64,000 nucleotides of DNA, from the NCBI RefSeq assembly GCF_900177535.1, contig NZ_FXAJ01000004.1, positions 62,001 to 126,000 of the forward strand, read 5' to 3'. The notes under the pieces were generated by a model. It ran no database searches. It was given only the letters and a program-made list of their open reading frames with translations, and was not told where the DNA came from. Positions 42,357 to 53,000 of this stretch are shown piece after piece. Position 1 is the stretch's first letter, and each line of letters begins with the position of its first letter. This DNA is from Priestia filamentosa (GTDB taxonomy: Bacteria; Bacillota; Bacilli; Bacillales; Bacillaceae_H). The position numbers and the translations under genes are program-made.

Positions 42357-43913
42357 ATGAACATATTACAAAATTTAACGATGAAAACACAAGAAGATGG
42401 TGAGAAAACAGCTTACAAATATAAAGATTACATTGTTTCGTATAAGATGTTAGATGAACAAGCAACAAAGTTTGCCTCAGGCCTTCAAACGCTAGGAGTT
42501 CAAAAAGGTGAGCATGTAGCACTTCTTTTAAATAATTCATATCATTTTATTGTGTCACTATATGGAGTACTTCGAGCAGGGGCTGTTGCTGTGCCTATTA
42601 ATCCACTTTATACGAAAAGTGAAATTCAATATATCTTACAAGACAGTGATGTAAAAACAGTGATTTCAATCAATAGTTTACTGAACTCCTTAGAGCGAGA
42701 ACCTTACTTGAAGAATATTATTGTTTGTCCAACAGAAAAACTTGCAGAAGCTGACTCTTTTCATGTATCTAAACGGCTTAAGGGAAAGGTACATACGTTC
42801 ACAGAAGTTCTGCATCTGCTTGAACGTACATTGCTTCCTATTCCAATCGATGGAGAAGATGTAGCAATGATTTTGTATACATCTGGAACAACTGGGAAAC
42901 CAAAAGGAGCGATGCTGACCCATACTAATATCTACAGCAATGCGAGAGATACGTCCACATACTTAAATATAGCGAAGTCTGACCGTATTATCGCCGTTTT
43001 ACCAATGTTCCATGTTTTCTGTTTAACAGTTTGTATTAACGCACCGCTTATAGCAGGTGCTACAATTTTGATTCTTCCAAAATTCAGTCCTTCTCAAGTC
43101 TTTTCGTATATTAGTACAGAAAAAGCAACCATCTTTGCAGGAGTACCAACAATGTATAACTTTCTTTGTCAATACGAAAATGGGACAAGAGAAGCATTAG
43201 AAAGTCTACGTCTGTGTGTTTCTGGAGGATCATCAATGCCTGGTGCTTTGCTACGCGAATTTGAAGAGAAGTTCCAAATATCGATTAGAGAAGGATATGG
43301 ACTTTCAGAAGCTTCGCCTGTAACTTGTTTTAACCCTCCTAGGAGCACCATACAAAAGGAAGGATCTGTGGGAGTTAGTATTGTAAATGTGGAAAATAAA
43401 GTTGTAGATGGACAAGGTGAAGAAGTACCATTTGGGGAAATAGGCGAGCTTATTGTGAAAGGCCCCAATGTCATGAAAGGCTATTATAAGCTTGAAGAAG
43501 AAACAAGGCACATTATAAAAGATGGCTGGCTATATACAGGTGACTTAGCCCGTATGGATGAAGACGGATATATTTATATTGTTGATCGTAAAAAAGATTT
43601 AATTATTGTTGGTGGATATAATGTTTATCCAAGAGAAGTTGAAGAACGGTTGTACGAACATGAAGCTGTCGTTGAAGCCGCTGTTATAGGGGAAAAAGAT
43701 GAGACGTATGGCGAAGTTGTAAAAGCGTATGTTGTAACGAAAAAGGTCGTGTCAGAAGAAGAGATTTTAGGATTTTGCAAAACACATCTTGCTCCATATA
43801 AAGTTCCACAGAATATTGTATTTTTAGATGAACTGCCTAAGAATACAACAGGAAAGATTTTGCGAAGAGCTTTAAAAAAGAAGCTTTCAGAAGAGGAAGC
43901 AACTCATTTATAA
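42357..43913 (+). CDS. lcfB: Long-chain fatty-acid-CoA ligase LcfB (YhfL)
   Basis: A 518-residue ANL-superfamily adenylating enzyme. The AMP-binding P-loop ILYTSGTTGKPKG is at about 172-184. Others are EGYGLSEASPV, GWLYTGDLARMDEDGY and the C-terminal lysine motif KNTTGKILRR. It activates fatty acids for degradation. Length and position match B. subtilis YhfL/LcfB. GGGAGGGAG precedes ATG 42357. I saw no FadR-type box directly upstream. Confidence 0.9.
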   Translation: MNILQNLTMKTQEDGEKTAYKYKDYIVSYKMLDEQATKFASGLQTLGVQKGEHVALLLNNSYHFIVSLYGVLRAGAVAVPINPLYTKSEIQYILQDSDVKTVISINSLLNSLEREPYLKNIIVCPTEKLAEADSFHVSKRLKGKVHTFTEVLHLLERTLLPIPIDGEDVAMILYTSGTTGKPKGAMLTHTNIYSNARDTSTYLNIAKSDRIIAVLPMFHVFCLTVCINAPLIAGATILILPKFSPSQVFSYISTEKATIFAGVPTMYNFLCQYENGTREALESLRLCVSGGSSMPGALLREFEEKFQISIREGYGLSEASPVTCFNPPRSTIQKEGSVGVSIVNVENKVVDGQGEEVPFGEIGELIVKGPNVMKGYYKLEEETRHIIKDGWLYTGDLARMDEDGYIYIVDRKKDLIIVGGYNVYPREVEERLYEHEAVVEAAVIGEKDETYGEVVKAYVVTKKVVSEEEILGFCKTHLAPYKVPQNIVFLDELPKNTTGKILRRALKKKLSEEEATHL

Positions 43914-43922
43914 TTCTACCCT

Positions 43923-43957
43923 TCAGCCTTCTCCACTTGGTGAAGGCTTTTTTTTAT
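43923..43957 (+). terminator. Terminator of lcfB
   Basis: Stem AGCCTTC / GAAGGCT with a ten-base loop and a T-run. Confidence 0.85.
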
Positions 43958-44045
43958 GGAAAAAGACAGAAAGGAGTTGTAGTTCTAAAATAGAAAAAAA
44001 GACTTAAACTAAATAATAGAAAGTTGGACAGGAAGGAGCATATTT

Positions 44046-45293
44046 GTGAAAAAAAAGTTTATTATTGTTTTTCTTTTTTTTATTGTTTACGGACTTGCTC
44101 TATGGGGGTATCTGTATGGAGCAAGTGCAGAGATTCCACATGAGCTACAAGGAACAAGCGTTGATCCACAAACGTTTATGACATCAAAAGAACTGCTGTT
44201 AAGCGAGGAATATTCCACAATCCGTAATTTCTTATCGCTTTTATCAGCACCATATGAATGGCTCATTCTGCTCTTTTTGCTCATGTGGGGGTGGTCAAAG
44301 ACGTTCAATATTTGGGCGGAAAAAATAAGTAAACGCAATTTTATGCAAACGGTTATTTACCTCTTCTGGTTATCACTTGCAACACTTATTCTAAGTGCTC
44401 CATTACAATGGGTCCGCTATAAATTGTCATTAAAATACGGAATTTCTGTTCAATCTTTGCATGATTGGATCAAAGAACAAGTTATTGATTTTTGGTTTAA
44501 TTATATCCTAATGATTATTATTATTCATGTGATCTATATGCTTATTCGTTATACAAAAAAACGATGGTGGTTCTATACGTGGATTTTATCAATTCCATTT
44601 ACCTTATTTTTAACTTTTATTCAACCTGTTGTTATTGCTCCTCTTTATGATGATTTTTCTCCACTTCAAAATAAACAATTAGAAGAAAAGATTCTCCGCT
44701 TAGCAGACAAAGCAAATATCCCAGCAGACCATGTCTATGAGGTGGATAAATCTGAGGAAACAAATGCTCTTAATGCATATGTCACAGGAATTGGCTCTAA
44801 CTCAAGAATTGTGTTATGGGACACAACCCTAGAACGTTTAACAGACAATGAAATTTTATTTATTATGGCACATGAAATGGGTCATTACACAATGAAGCAT
44901 GTTTATTACGGATTGCTTGGATCGCTCGTTTTGTCGCTTGTTGGATTGTATCTTGTACACAAAATAATCGGGAGTTTGTATATGCGCTATAAGAAGAAAA
45001 TAGAGATTTCTTCTCTTGGTTCGCTTGCAACCGTTCCTTTACTTCTTCTCATTATTTCGATGCTTAGTTTTGCTGCAAGTCCGTTAACAAACTATGTATC
45101 ACGCGTTCACGAGAAGAAAGCAGATGAGTATGCTATCGAACTTATTGAAGATAAAGAAGCGGCAGTAAGTTCGTTTCAAAAGCTTTCAAAAGCAGGTCTT
45201 AGTCAAGTTAATCCACCATCTCTTGTGAAGTTTTTTCAGTACACACATCCTCCAATGTTAGAGAGAATGCAATATATTCAACAACACAAATAA
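44046..45293 (+). CDS. yhfN: M48-family membrane metalloprotease YhfN
   Basis: A 415-residue integral membrane peptidase of the Ste24/CAAX-protease-1 type with about six or seven membrane segments. The zinc site HEMGH is at about residue 276, with the third ligand in EKKADEYA around residue 357. It resembles B. subtilis YhfN and likely cleaves membrane or peptide substrates. GTG 44046 follows AAGGAGCATATTT. It is monocistronic between lcfB and aceA. Confidence 0.9.
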   Translation: MKKKFIIVFLFFIVYGLALWGYLYGASAEIPHELQGTSVDPQTFMTSKELLLSEEYSTIRNFLSLLSAPYEWLILLFLLMWGWSKTFNIWAEKISKRNFMQTVIYLFWLSLATLILSAPLQWVRYKLSLKYGISVQSLHDWIKEQVIDFWFNYILMIIIIHVIYMLIRYTKKRWWFYTWILSIPFTLFLTFIQPVVIAPLYDDFSPLQNKQLEEKILRLADKANIPADHVYEVDKSEETNALNAYVTGIGSNSRIVLWDTTLERLTDNEILFIMAHEMGHYTMKHVYYGLLGSLVLSLVGLYLVHKIIGSLYMRYKKKIEISSLGSLATVPLLLLIISMLSFAASPLTNYVSRVHEKKADEYAIELIEDKEAAVSSFQKLSKAGLSQVNPPSLVKFFQYTHPPMLERMQYIQQHK

Positions 45294-45487
45294 GTATGAT
45301 AAATTTTGAAAAATAAAAGAAGCTATAAACAGTAAAAAATTTCAAAAAAGTAGTTCCGTTTTTTAATCTATTGTTATATAATAATTAACGTAAATACAAA
45401 CTGTAGTATAACAGAAGATGAACAGCTTTTTGTTTTAGAATGTCGTCAATGCTTTTATGAAAAATTCATCAATAAGGGGATGAAGAA

Positions 45488-46771
45488 ATGAAAGATTTAC
45501 GCGTACAAAAATTAGAACAAAGCTGGAAAAACGATAAAAGATGGGAAGGTATTACACGCCCATATTCAGCAGAAGATGTTATTAAGCTTAGAGGATCGAT
45601 TGATATTGAATATACGCTCGCAAAGAACGGAGCCGAAAAACTTTGGAAAGGTCTCCATGAAGAACAATTTATTAATGCTTTAGGAGCTTTGACAGGAAAT
45701 CAAGCTGTACAGCAAGTAAAAGCAGGATTGAAAGCTATTTACTTAAGCGGCTGGCAAGTTGCCGCTGATGCAAACCTTTCAGGACATATGTATCCAGATC
45801 AGAGTTTATATCCAGCAAACAGTGTACCAAGTGTTGTGAAGAGAATTAACCAAGCTCTTCAGCGTGCAGATCAAATTCAGCATCTTGAAGGAGAAGGGGA
45901 AATTGATTACTTTGCTCCTATCGTAGCAGATGCAGAAGCAGGATTTGGTGGTCAGTTAAACGTTTTTGAATTGATGAAAGGAATGATTGAGTCTGGAGCA
46001 TCAGGGGTTCATTTTGAAGACCAACTTTCATCAGAAAAGAAATGTGGCCACCTTGGTGGAAAAGTACTCCTTCCAACTCAAACAGCTGTGAAAAATTTAA
46101 TAGCAGCGCGTTTAGCAGCAGATGTGATGGGAGTACCAACGCTTGTTATTGCACGCACAGATGCAGATGCAGCTGATTTGATTACGAGTGATATTGACCC
46201 TGTTGACCAGAAATTTATTGCGAGCGAAGAAAGAACACCAGAAGGTTTCTATCGCACAAAAGCAGGTATTGATCAAGCAATTGCTAGGGGCTTAGCATAT
46301 GCTCCATATGCTGACTTAGTATGGTGCGAAACATCTGAACCAAGTTTAGAACAAGCGGAAAAATTTGCAAAAGCAATACATGAGGAATTCCCAGGTAAGA
46401 TGCTTGCTTACAATTGTTCGCCATCTTTCAACTGGAAGAAGAAATTAGATCAAGAAACAATTGAAGAGTTTCAGCGTGAAATCGCAAAAATGGGCTACAA
46501 GTTCCAATTTGTTACTCTTGCAGGATTCCATTCTTTAAATCACAGCATGTTTGAGTTAGCGCGAAAATATAAAACGCGCGGTATGGGAGCCTATTCAGAG
46601 CTTCAACAAGCAGAATTTGCAAGTGAAAAACATGGCTATAGTGCAACAAGACATCAGCGCGAAGTTGGCACAGGATATTTTGATCAAGTATCTCAGATTG
46701 TTACAGGTGGTACGTCTTCAACAACAGCTTTAAAAGGCTCAACAGAAGAATCACAGTTTACTGAAGCATAA
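45488..46771 (+). CDS. aceA: Isocitrate lyase AceA
   Basis: A 427-residue isocitrate lyase. The active-site motif KKCGHLGG is at about residue 184, with Cys186 as the catalytic base by homology. [10 protein letters not shown] and [10 protein letters not shown] also match. It splits isocitrate to glyoxylate and succinate in the glyoxylate shunt. B. subtilis 168 lacks it, and the usual partner aceB (malate synthase) is not adjacent. A possible -10 TATAAT is at 45377-45382. No convincing cre box was found. Confidence 0.96.
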   Translation: MKDLRVQKLEQSWKNDKRWEGITRPYSAEDVIKLRGSIDIEYTLAKNGAEKLWKGLHEEQFINALGALTGNQAVQQVKAGLKAIYLSGWQVAADANLSGHMYPDQSLYPANSVPSVVKRINQALQRADQIQHLEGEGEIDYFAPIVADAEAGFGGQLNVFELMKGMIESGASGVHFEDQLSSEKKCGHLGGKVLLPTQTAVKNLIAARLAADVMGVPTLVIARTDADAADLITSDIDPVDQKFIASEERTPEGFYRTKAGIDQAIARGLAYAPYADLVWCETSEPSLEQAEKFAKAIHEEFPGKMLAYNCSPSFNWKKKLDQETIEEFQREIAKMGYKFQFVTLAGFHSLNHSMFELARKYKTRGMGAYSELQQAEFASEKHGYSATRHQREVGTGYFDQVSQIVTGGTSSTTALKGSTEESQFTEA

Positions 46772-46808
46772 AAAAGAGGAGAAGCGCTTACGCTTCTCCT
46801 CTTTTTTA
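46770..46808 (+). terminator. Terminator of aceA
   Basis: Stem AAAAAAGAGGAGAAGCG / CGCTTCTCCTCTTTTTT with a four-base loop. Confidence 0.92.
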
Positions 46809-46823
46809 TTTGAAGATAGATAT

Positions 46824-46853
46824 AAAAAAACCCTTCAAGAAATGAAGGGCTTT
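46824..46853 (-). terminator. Terminator of the IDEAL-domain gene
   Basis: Stem GCCCTTCA / TGAAGGG. On the minus strand it is followed by seven T residues. Confidence 0.78.
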
Positions 46854-46858
46854 ACATG

Positions 46859-47104
46859 CTATGTTGTGCTTTTCATAAGGGCTGCATATTTCTCGGCTAA
46901 CTTGTAGAACGTTTGCTGATCACCTGTGTCTAAAGCGTTATTAATCTCTGTTTCCAAAATCTCTTTTTTGCGTTTGAAAAGGGAATCATCAATAACCATT
47001 TGGATGTACATCTGTAACAGGTTTTCGTCCTTTCTGTTTCTCCGTGAATGGGCTAGCGACTTCATCATCTCAGTGTAAGAATTTTCGTTTTTAATGAGAA
47101 TCAC
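46859..47104 (-). CDS. IDEAL-domain small protein
   Basis: An 81-residue helical protein whose C-terminal half (LQMYIQMVIDDSLFKRKKEI followed by INNALDTGDQQTFYKLA) fits the Firmicutes IDEAL domain, also at the C-terminus of YpiB. The function is unknown. The start is unclear. GTG 47104 overlaps the only ribosome binding site (AGGGGTGA). The next codon at correct spacing would be a rare ATT. Internal ATG codons near 47066 would shorten it to 68-69 residues. Confidence 0.7.
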   Translation of the reverse strand: MILIKNENSYTEMMKSLAHSRRNRKDENLLQMYIQMVIDDSLFKRKKEILETEINNALDTGDQQTFYKLAEKYAALMKSTT

Positions 47105-47338
47105 CCCTGCGCCTTTTTTTTAGTATATAAACGAAAAAGCGAAAATACAACTAGAATTTATAATTTTTAAAAAATTTATTTGTTCTGTACTGTAACAGAG
47201 CAACCAAGCCTTTTATTTTGATAATCTTTACCCCATTAAAAAAGACTTAAAACAGGCTTATGTCCTTAAAAGAGGACAAACTGTACAAGAAAATCTATAA
47301 TGGGATAAAATAAGAACAAGGATAAAAGTTATGAAGAG

Positions 47339-47977
47339 ATGGAGGAAGCTTGGGCATTGAATGAAGTAGAGCATTTTTTTACACTAGAGAACATTTTAGA
47401 CTTGCTTAATAAATATCAGTCATTTGGTCTTTTACCTGGTATTTTGCTACCCTTCCTTGAAGCTTTTATTCCAATCTTGCCGCTGTTTGTTTTTGTTGTA
47501 GCTAATTCGGCGGCATTTGGACTGTGGCTAGGGTTTCTTATATCTTGGCTCGGAGCAGTAGGAGGAGCACTTTGCGTATTTTTACTTGTCAGGAAATATG
47601 GACAGCGACGCATTTTCAATTTTCTACATCGCCATCAGCAAGTGCGCCGCGTCATGGATTGGCTCGAGCGTCACGGCTTTGGTCCTTTGTTTATTATGCT
47701 ATGCTTTCCTTTTACTCCTTCAGCAGCCATCAATGTCGTTGCAGGGCTATCCCGTGTTAGTATGGCTCAGTTTGCCTTAGCCGTTATGGCGGGGAAAATG
47801 GTTATGATTTTTGCGATAAGCTATATTGGAGAAGATATCGGATCATTTTTTAGAGAGCCTCTTAAAACAGTTATTGTACTTGCTGTTATCGTAATCCTGT
47901 GGATTGTAGGAAAGCGAATTGAAATTCATCTAAATACGAAAACAGGCTATAAGCAACGAAAGCGAGAAAGAGGATAA
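47339..47977 (+). CDS. yhjE: TVP38/TMEM64 (DedA-like) membrane protein YhjE
   Basis: A 212-residue membrane protein with about five or six hydrophobic segments. It carries the VTT-domain patterns LPFLEAFIPILPLFVFVVANS, GGALCVFLLVRKYG and FPFTPSAAINVVAGLSR. Related DedA/VTT proteins are lipid scramblase-like transporters. ATG 47339 has a poor site; TTG 47357, after GGAGGAAG, is a real alternative. The name rests on similarity to B. subtilis YhjE. Confidence 0.82.
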   Translation: MEEAWALNEVEHFFTLENILDLLNKYQSFGLLPGILLPFLEAFIPILPLFVFVVANSAAFGLWLGFLISWLGAVGGALCVFLLVRKYGQRRIFNFLHRHQQVRRVMDWLERHGFGPLFIMLCFPFTPSAAINVVAGLSRVSMAQFALAVMAGKMVMIFAISYIGEDIGSFFREPLKTVIVLAVIVILWIVGKRIEIHLNTKTGYKQRKRERG

Positions 47978-48002
47978 AATACTTGTAAAATATTAAGCCC
48001 TG

Positions 48003-48031
48003 AAGGAACTGTCCTATGACAGTTCCTTTTG
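48003..48031 (+). terminator. Terminator of yhjE
   Basis: Stem AAGGAACTGTC / GACAGTTCCTT with a CTAT loop and TTTTG tail. Confidence 0.88.
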
Positions 48032-48213
48032 TTTGAAAAATAAATTAAATTAATCTTGCAATCATGAAAAGGAAGAATATTGAATAATGTAAAAGTAGAA
48101 GGTCTTCTGCAGAAAAAATAAAGCTTTAGTTATTAAAACTAGTTCAAACGGCGAGGGAAAGGGTAAACAAAAGTATAAACCTATTAACTATATGGGAATA
48201 TAGGGGGATGCTT

Positions 48214-49116
48214 ATGAAGAAAGTGCTACTGAAAAAGACAACGCTTTCGAATGGAGAAACATTAGGATACCGAGAGCGGGAAGGAGGATCGGTTCCTTTA
48301 TTACTCATCCATGGAAATATGACATCATCGAAGCATTTTGATACCTTTTTAGAAAAAGCGGATGAAAAATATAAGATTTATGCGCTTGATCTAAGAGGAT
48401 TTGGTGAATCCACTTATAATACACGAGTTGAAGATATACGTGACTTTGCGAAAGATGTAAAACTTTTTGTTGATCAAATTCACCTGAAAGATTTTGCACT
48501 TCTTGGGTGGTCACTTGGTGGAGGAGTTTGCTTACAGTATGCGGCACTTTATCCAGATGACTGTCATCATCTTATTTTAATATCATCTGTCTCGACTAGA
48601 GGATATCCACTTTATGAGATGGACGAGTTAGGAAGGCCTAATGTAAATCACCGTCTTTCAACTAGAGAAGAAGTTGAGGGAGATAGTCGGATTGCTCCAA
48701 TGGTAACAGCTTATGAGACGAAAAACTATCCCTTTCTCCGAGCTGTATGGGATTCGCTTGTTTATGTATATGAGAAACCGGAAGAAGAACGATATCAATC
48801 CTATTTAGAAGATATGACAACACAGCGCAATTTAGCAGACGTTTATTATAGCTTAAATTCCTTCAATTTAAGTAACGATCATAACGGGCTTAAGGAAGGA
48901 AGTAATGAAGTTCAAAACATTCAAATACCTGTTTTAATCCTTTATGGAGACAAGGATTATGTTATCACACAAAAAATGACAAGGGAAATTACTGTTGACC
49001 TAGGTGAATTTGGCACATATGTGGAATTAAATAAGTGTGGACATTCTCCACTTGTCGATGCACTTGATCAAGTTCTCCATGAAATGAATCACTTTCTAAA
49101 TAAAAAAGAGGGGTGA
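48214..49116 (+). CDS. Alpha/beta-hydrolase
   Basis: A 300-residue alpha/beta-hydrolase. The oxyanion region is LLIHGNMTSS. The nucleophile elbow GWSLGGG has Ser near residue 98, with Asp in LYGDKDYV and His in KCGHSPL near the C-terminus, so the triad is complete. A lid region (about 130-215) is present. The substrate is unknown. ATG 48214 is six bases after AGGGGG; ATG 48208 abuts that site. It is six bases ahead of the SDR gene, so an operon is likely. Confidence 0.87.
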   Translation: MKKVLLKKTTLSNGETLGYREREGGSVPLLLIHGNMTSSKHFDTFLEKADEKYKIYALDLRGFGESTYNTRVEDIRDFAKDVKLFVDQIHLKDFALLGWSLGGGVCLQYAALYPDDCHHLILISSVSTRGYPLYEMDELGRPNVNHRLSTREEVEGDSRIAPMVTAYETKNYPFLRAVWDSLVYVYEKPEEERYQSYLEDMTTQRNLADVYYSLNSFNLSNDHNGLKEGSNEVQNIQIPVLILYGDKDYVITQKMTREITVDLGEFGTYVELNKCGHSPLVDALDQVLHEMNHFLNKKEG

Positions 49117-49122
49117 ATAAGA

Positions 49123-49863
49123 ATGAGATTAGAAAACAAAGTAGCGATCATTACAGGAGCAGCAAGTGGGTTAGGATTTGAATCAGCCAAGCGTTTTATG
49201 GAAGAAGGAGCAAAGGTAGCACTCGCTGATTTTGATGAAAAAGTTGGGAATGAGAGTGTTGAAGAACTTCAAGGAAAAGGCGGTATTGTCGAGTTTTTTA
49301 AAGTAGACGTCGCAAACCGTGATTCCGTAGACTCCATGGTAAAAAACGTAGTCGACAAGTTTGGAACAGTGGACATTTTGATTAATAATGCAGGTATTAC
49401 AAGAGACGCTATGTTAACAAAGATGTCTGTGGAAAATTTTCAGAAAGTTATTGATGTGAACTTAACAGGTGTTTTCCATTGTACTCAAGCTGTTGTGCCA
49501 TATATGATTGAAAAAGGAAAAGGAAAAATCATTAGCACTTCATCTGTATCAGGGGTGTATGGAAACATTGGGCAAACAAACTACGCTGCATCCAAAGCAG
49601 CTGTTGTTGGAATGACCAAAACATGGGCAAAAGAACTTGCTCGAAAAGGAATTAATGTGAATGCTGTTGTGCCTGGATTTATCGCAACAAATATGGTTAA
49701 GAGCATGCCCGAAAAGGTCATTAATAATCTTGTGAAAACAATTCCAGCTCAAGAGCTTGGAAAACCTGAAGACATTGCAAATGCGTATCTTTATCTTGCT
49801 TCTGATGAAGCAAGATATGTTCACGGAACAGCCCTGCACGTTGATGGTGGGATTATGATGTAG
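49123..49863 (+). CDS. FabG-like short-chain dehydrogenase/reductase
   Basis: A 246-residue classical SDR with cofactor motif TGAASGLG (12-19), INNAG, catalytic Ser in ISTSSVSG and YAASK (Tyr about 151, Lys 155). It is closest in layout to 3-oxoacyl-ACP / acetoacetyl-CoA reductases, so NADPH-dependent reduction of a beta-ketoacyl thioester is likely. Standing next to a hydrolase gene rather than a fab cluster argues for a specialised or degradative role. The substrate is not determinable. Confidence 0.88.
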   Translation: MRLENKVAIITGAASGLGFESAKRFMEEGAKVALADFDEKVGNESVEELQGKGGIVEFFKVDVANRDSVDSMVKNVVDKFGTVDILINNAGITRDAMLTKMSVENFQKVIDVNLTGVFHCTQAVVPYMIEKGKGKIISTSSVSGVYGNIGQTNYAASKAAVVGMTKTWAKELARKGINVNAVVPGFIATNMVKSMPEKVINNLVKTIPAQELGKPEDIANAYLYLASDEARYVHGTALHVDGGIMM

Positions 49864-49887
49864 TGGAATTAAAAAAATTGGTTAAGG

Positions 49888-49914
49888 AAGTGCCTTTTTT
49901 AAGGCACTTTTTTT
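49888..49914 (+). terminator. Terminator of the hydrolase-SDR pair
   Basis: Stem AAGTGCCTT / AAGGCACTT with a T loop and T-run. Confidence 0.88.
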
Positions 49915-50000
49915 GTTTTAAAATGAAAACAGAAGAAATTGTTAAAGAAAAAAATTCATTCATTAGCAAAAACCGAACGGATGTTTTGTAATGGCTTCGA

Positions 50001-50009
50001 TGTTATAAT
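50001..50009 (+). promoter_or_regulatory. Extended -10 promoter of addBA
   Basis: TGT-TATAAT (50001-50009) is an extended -10 element with no good -35. It lies 60 bases before the addB ATG. Confidence 0.5.
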
Positions 50010-50069
50010 AAAGAAAAAAAGCCGGTTACAAATTACATAATCAGCTTAGAGGAAGGTAGGAGGAGAACA

Positions 50070-53000
50070 ATGGCACTTCAATTTATAATTGGTCGGTCTG
50101 GAAGTGGAAAAACATCGTATTGTTTGGATCAAATTCGTTCAGAGCTCCGTTCAGATCCACTTGGAGATCCTATTATTTACTTAGTTCCGGAACAAATGAC
50201 GTTCCAATCTGATTACAATCTGATTTCAACTAAAGGATTAGCTGGAATGATTAGAGCGCAAGTATTAAGTTTTACACGTCTCTCGTGGAAAGTATTACAA
50301 GAAGTAGGAGGCATGACGCGTTTACATCTTGATGATACAGGAATTCATATGTTGCTTCGTCGGATTATCGAAGAAAAGAGAGAGGAGCTGTCTATTTTTA
50401 AAAATGCTGCTGAGAAGCAAGGGTTTGTAGATAAGCTTGAAAGTATGATTATTGAACTTAAAAGATATTGCTTAGAACCAGAAGCGTTAACAGAATTAGT
50501 CCAGGAAACAAAAGAGGAGGAAGGGGCACTAGGGGAGAAACTTCAAGACTTGCTTGTCATTTATAAGAGCTTTGAAGAATACTTGTTTACAAAATACGTA
50601 GATTCGGAAGACTATTTGCAACTTTTAACAGAAAAGCTTCCTTATTCTTCTTATGTGAAAAATGCAACTGTTTATGTTGATGGCTTTTATACTTTTACTC
50701 CTCAAGAGCTTAACATTCTATTTTCTTTAATGAAGGAAGCCAAAGATGTGAAGATTTGTTTAACAGGAGAGAAGGAAAGCTCTTATCTCTTTAGAACAAC
50801 AGCTGAAACATATCAAACGCTAAAAAACGGAGCAGTTGAAGAAAGCATTGAAATTATGGATTCCCTTGTTTTAAAAGGTGGGGTAAGATACAACGATTCT
50901 TCCCCACTTCGTCATCTTGAACAATTTTTTGAGCATCGCCCTGTCCCAACTTTCGAGCAAGAAGTAGACGATATTAAGCTTTTTCCAAGCGCAAATAGGC
51001 GAGCTGAAATAGAAGGTGTTGCACGAGAAATACGTAAGATGGTTTCACAAGGAACGTACAGATATCGAGATATTGCTGTTATTATTCGTAATCCAAATGA
51101 ATACGAAGACACGATAAGAGCGCTTTTTGAAGACTATGACATTCCGCACTTTATTGACCAAAAACGAGCAATGGCCCATCATCCGCTTATCGAGTTAGTG
51201 CGTTCAAGCCTTGAGATAGCAGGAGGTTCATGGCGGTATGAACCTATTTTTAGAGCAATTAAAACAGACCTGCTTTTTCCCCTCGACACTTCTCTTAATG
51301 AGATAAGAGAAGAGATGGACAAGCTTGAGAACTATGTACTCTCTTATGGTATTCAAGGTTCTAGGTGGACAAGTGAGGAAAAATGGACCTATAGACGTTA
51401 TCGTTCCCTTGAAGATGTAAAAACAGGACAAACAGACGAAGAAAGAGAGATAGAACAAAAGTTAAATGAATTAAGAGACATTGTTGTTCATCCTATCCAT
51501 TCATTGCAAAAAAGTTTAAAGAAAGCAAAAACAGGTTTTGAATATGGAAAAGCAATCTATGAGTTTCTTCTTTCTTTAAATATCCCTGAAAAGATGGAGA
51601 AGCTTAGAGAAGAAGCAAATGAAAATGGAGACTTACAGCGTGCTGATGAGCATCATCAAGTATGGAAAGCAGTTATTCACTTACTGGATCAATTTGTAGA
51701 AATGATGGGAGAACAAAAGCTATCTTTTACACTCTTTAGCTCTATTTTAGATACGGGATTTGATAGCTTGAAATTTGCGCTTGTTCCTCAATCAATTGAC
51801 CAAGTGATGGCAGCGAACTTTGAGCGTTCTCGTTTAACAAATATAAAAGCTGTTTTCGTTATTGGAGCAAATGACGGGGTTATTCCAGCTCTTCCTGTAG
51901 AAGACAGCCTTTTATCAGATTCTGAACGTGAAAACTTGCAGCGGATAGGTGCTTCTCTTGCTCCAAGTACAAGGGATCAGCTTTTTGATGAAGATTTCCT
52001 AATTTATCTTGCTTTTGTTTTACCAAAAGAGCGTCTCTACATTAGCTATCCTCTTGCAAACGAAGAAGGGAAAACGTTGCTTCCATCAAGGGTTATCAAT
52101 CATTTGCGTGAAATGTTCCCGCTTTTAAAGGAAGAGTGGCTTGCAGCAAATCCAGCAGAGCTTTCTGAAGACGATCAGCTTGCTTATATTCAGAGTCCCT
52201 ATACCTCCCTTGCAAACTTAGCATATCAATTACAAGCGTGGAGGAATGGCTACCCGATTAGCCCAATATGGTGGGATGTTTATAATTATTTTATAAAAGA
52301 TGAAAATTATCATTTATACAGCCGCCAAGTTTTAAGCAGTTTATTCTATAAAAATGAAGCTAAAATGCTTTCAAAAGGAATTACTAAAAAACTTTATGGC
52401 AAAAAAATTAAAACAAGCGTTTCACGTATGGAAAAATTTAATGCATGTCCATACTCTCACTTTGCGGCGCATGGGCTAAAATTAAAAGAACGACGTGTTT
52501 TTAAACTCAATGCTCCTGATATCGGTGAACTGTTTCATGGCGCGTTAAAGTTAATCTCAGAGAGATTACAGCATGAAGGAAAAGAGTGGAGTGAGCTTAC
52601 AAGGCAGGAATGTCAGGAGCTTGCTGCATTTAGCGTTGGCGAGCTTTCCTTAAATTTGCAAAATGAGATTTTATTAAGTTCGTATCGTCATCGGTACTTA
52701 AAACGAAAACTTCAGCAAACAGTAGAGCGAGCAACCATTATTTTAAGTGATCATGCAAAAGCAAGCGGATTTGCACCGATCGGACTTGAGCTTGCCTTTG
52801 GTCCGAAAGAAACGTTACCATCACTTCCGATTACATTACCAAATGGAACAAAGATGGAACTCGTTGGCCGAATTGACAGGGTCGACAAAGCGATGAGTTC
52901 AAAAGGCCTTCTTCTTCGGATTATTGACTATAAATCAAGCGACAGAGATATTGACTTAGTTGAAGTTTATTATGGGCTTTCCCTTCAAATGCTTGCTTAT

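Noticed and set aside
45294-45487. Catabolite (cre) control site ahead of aceA
   Set aside because: No sequence close to the cre consensus was seen, although one might be expected for this gene.
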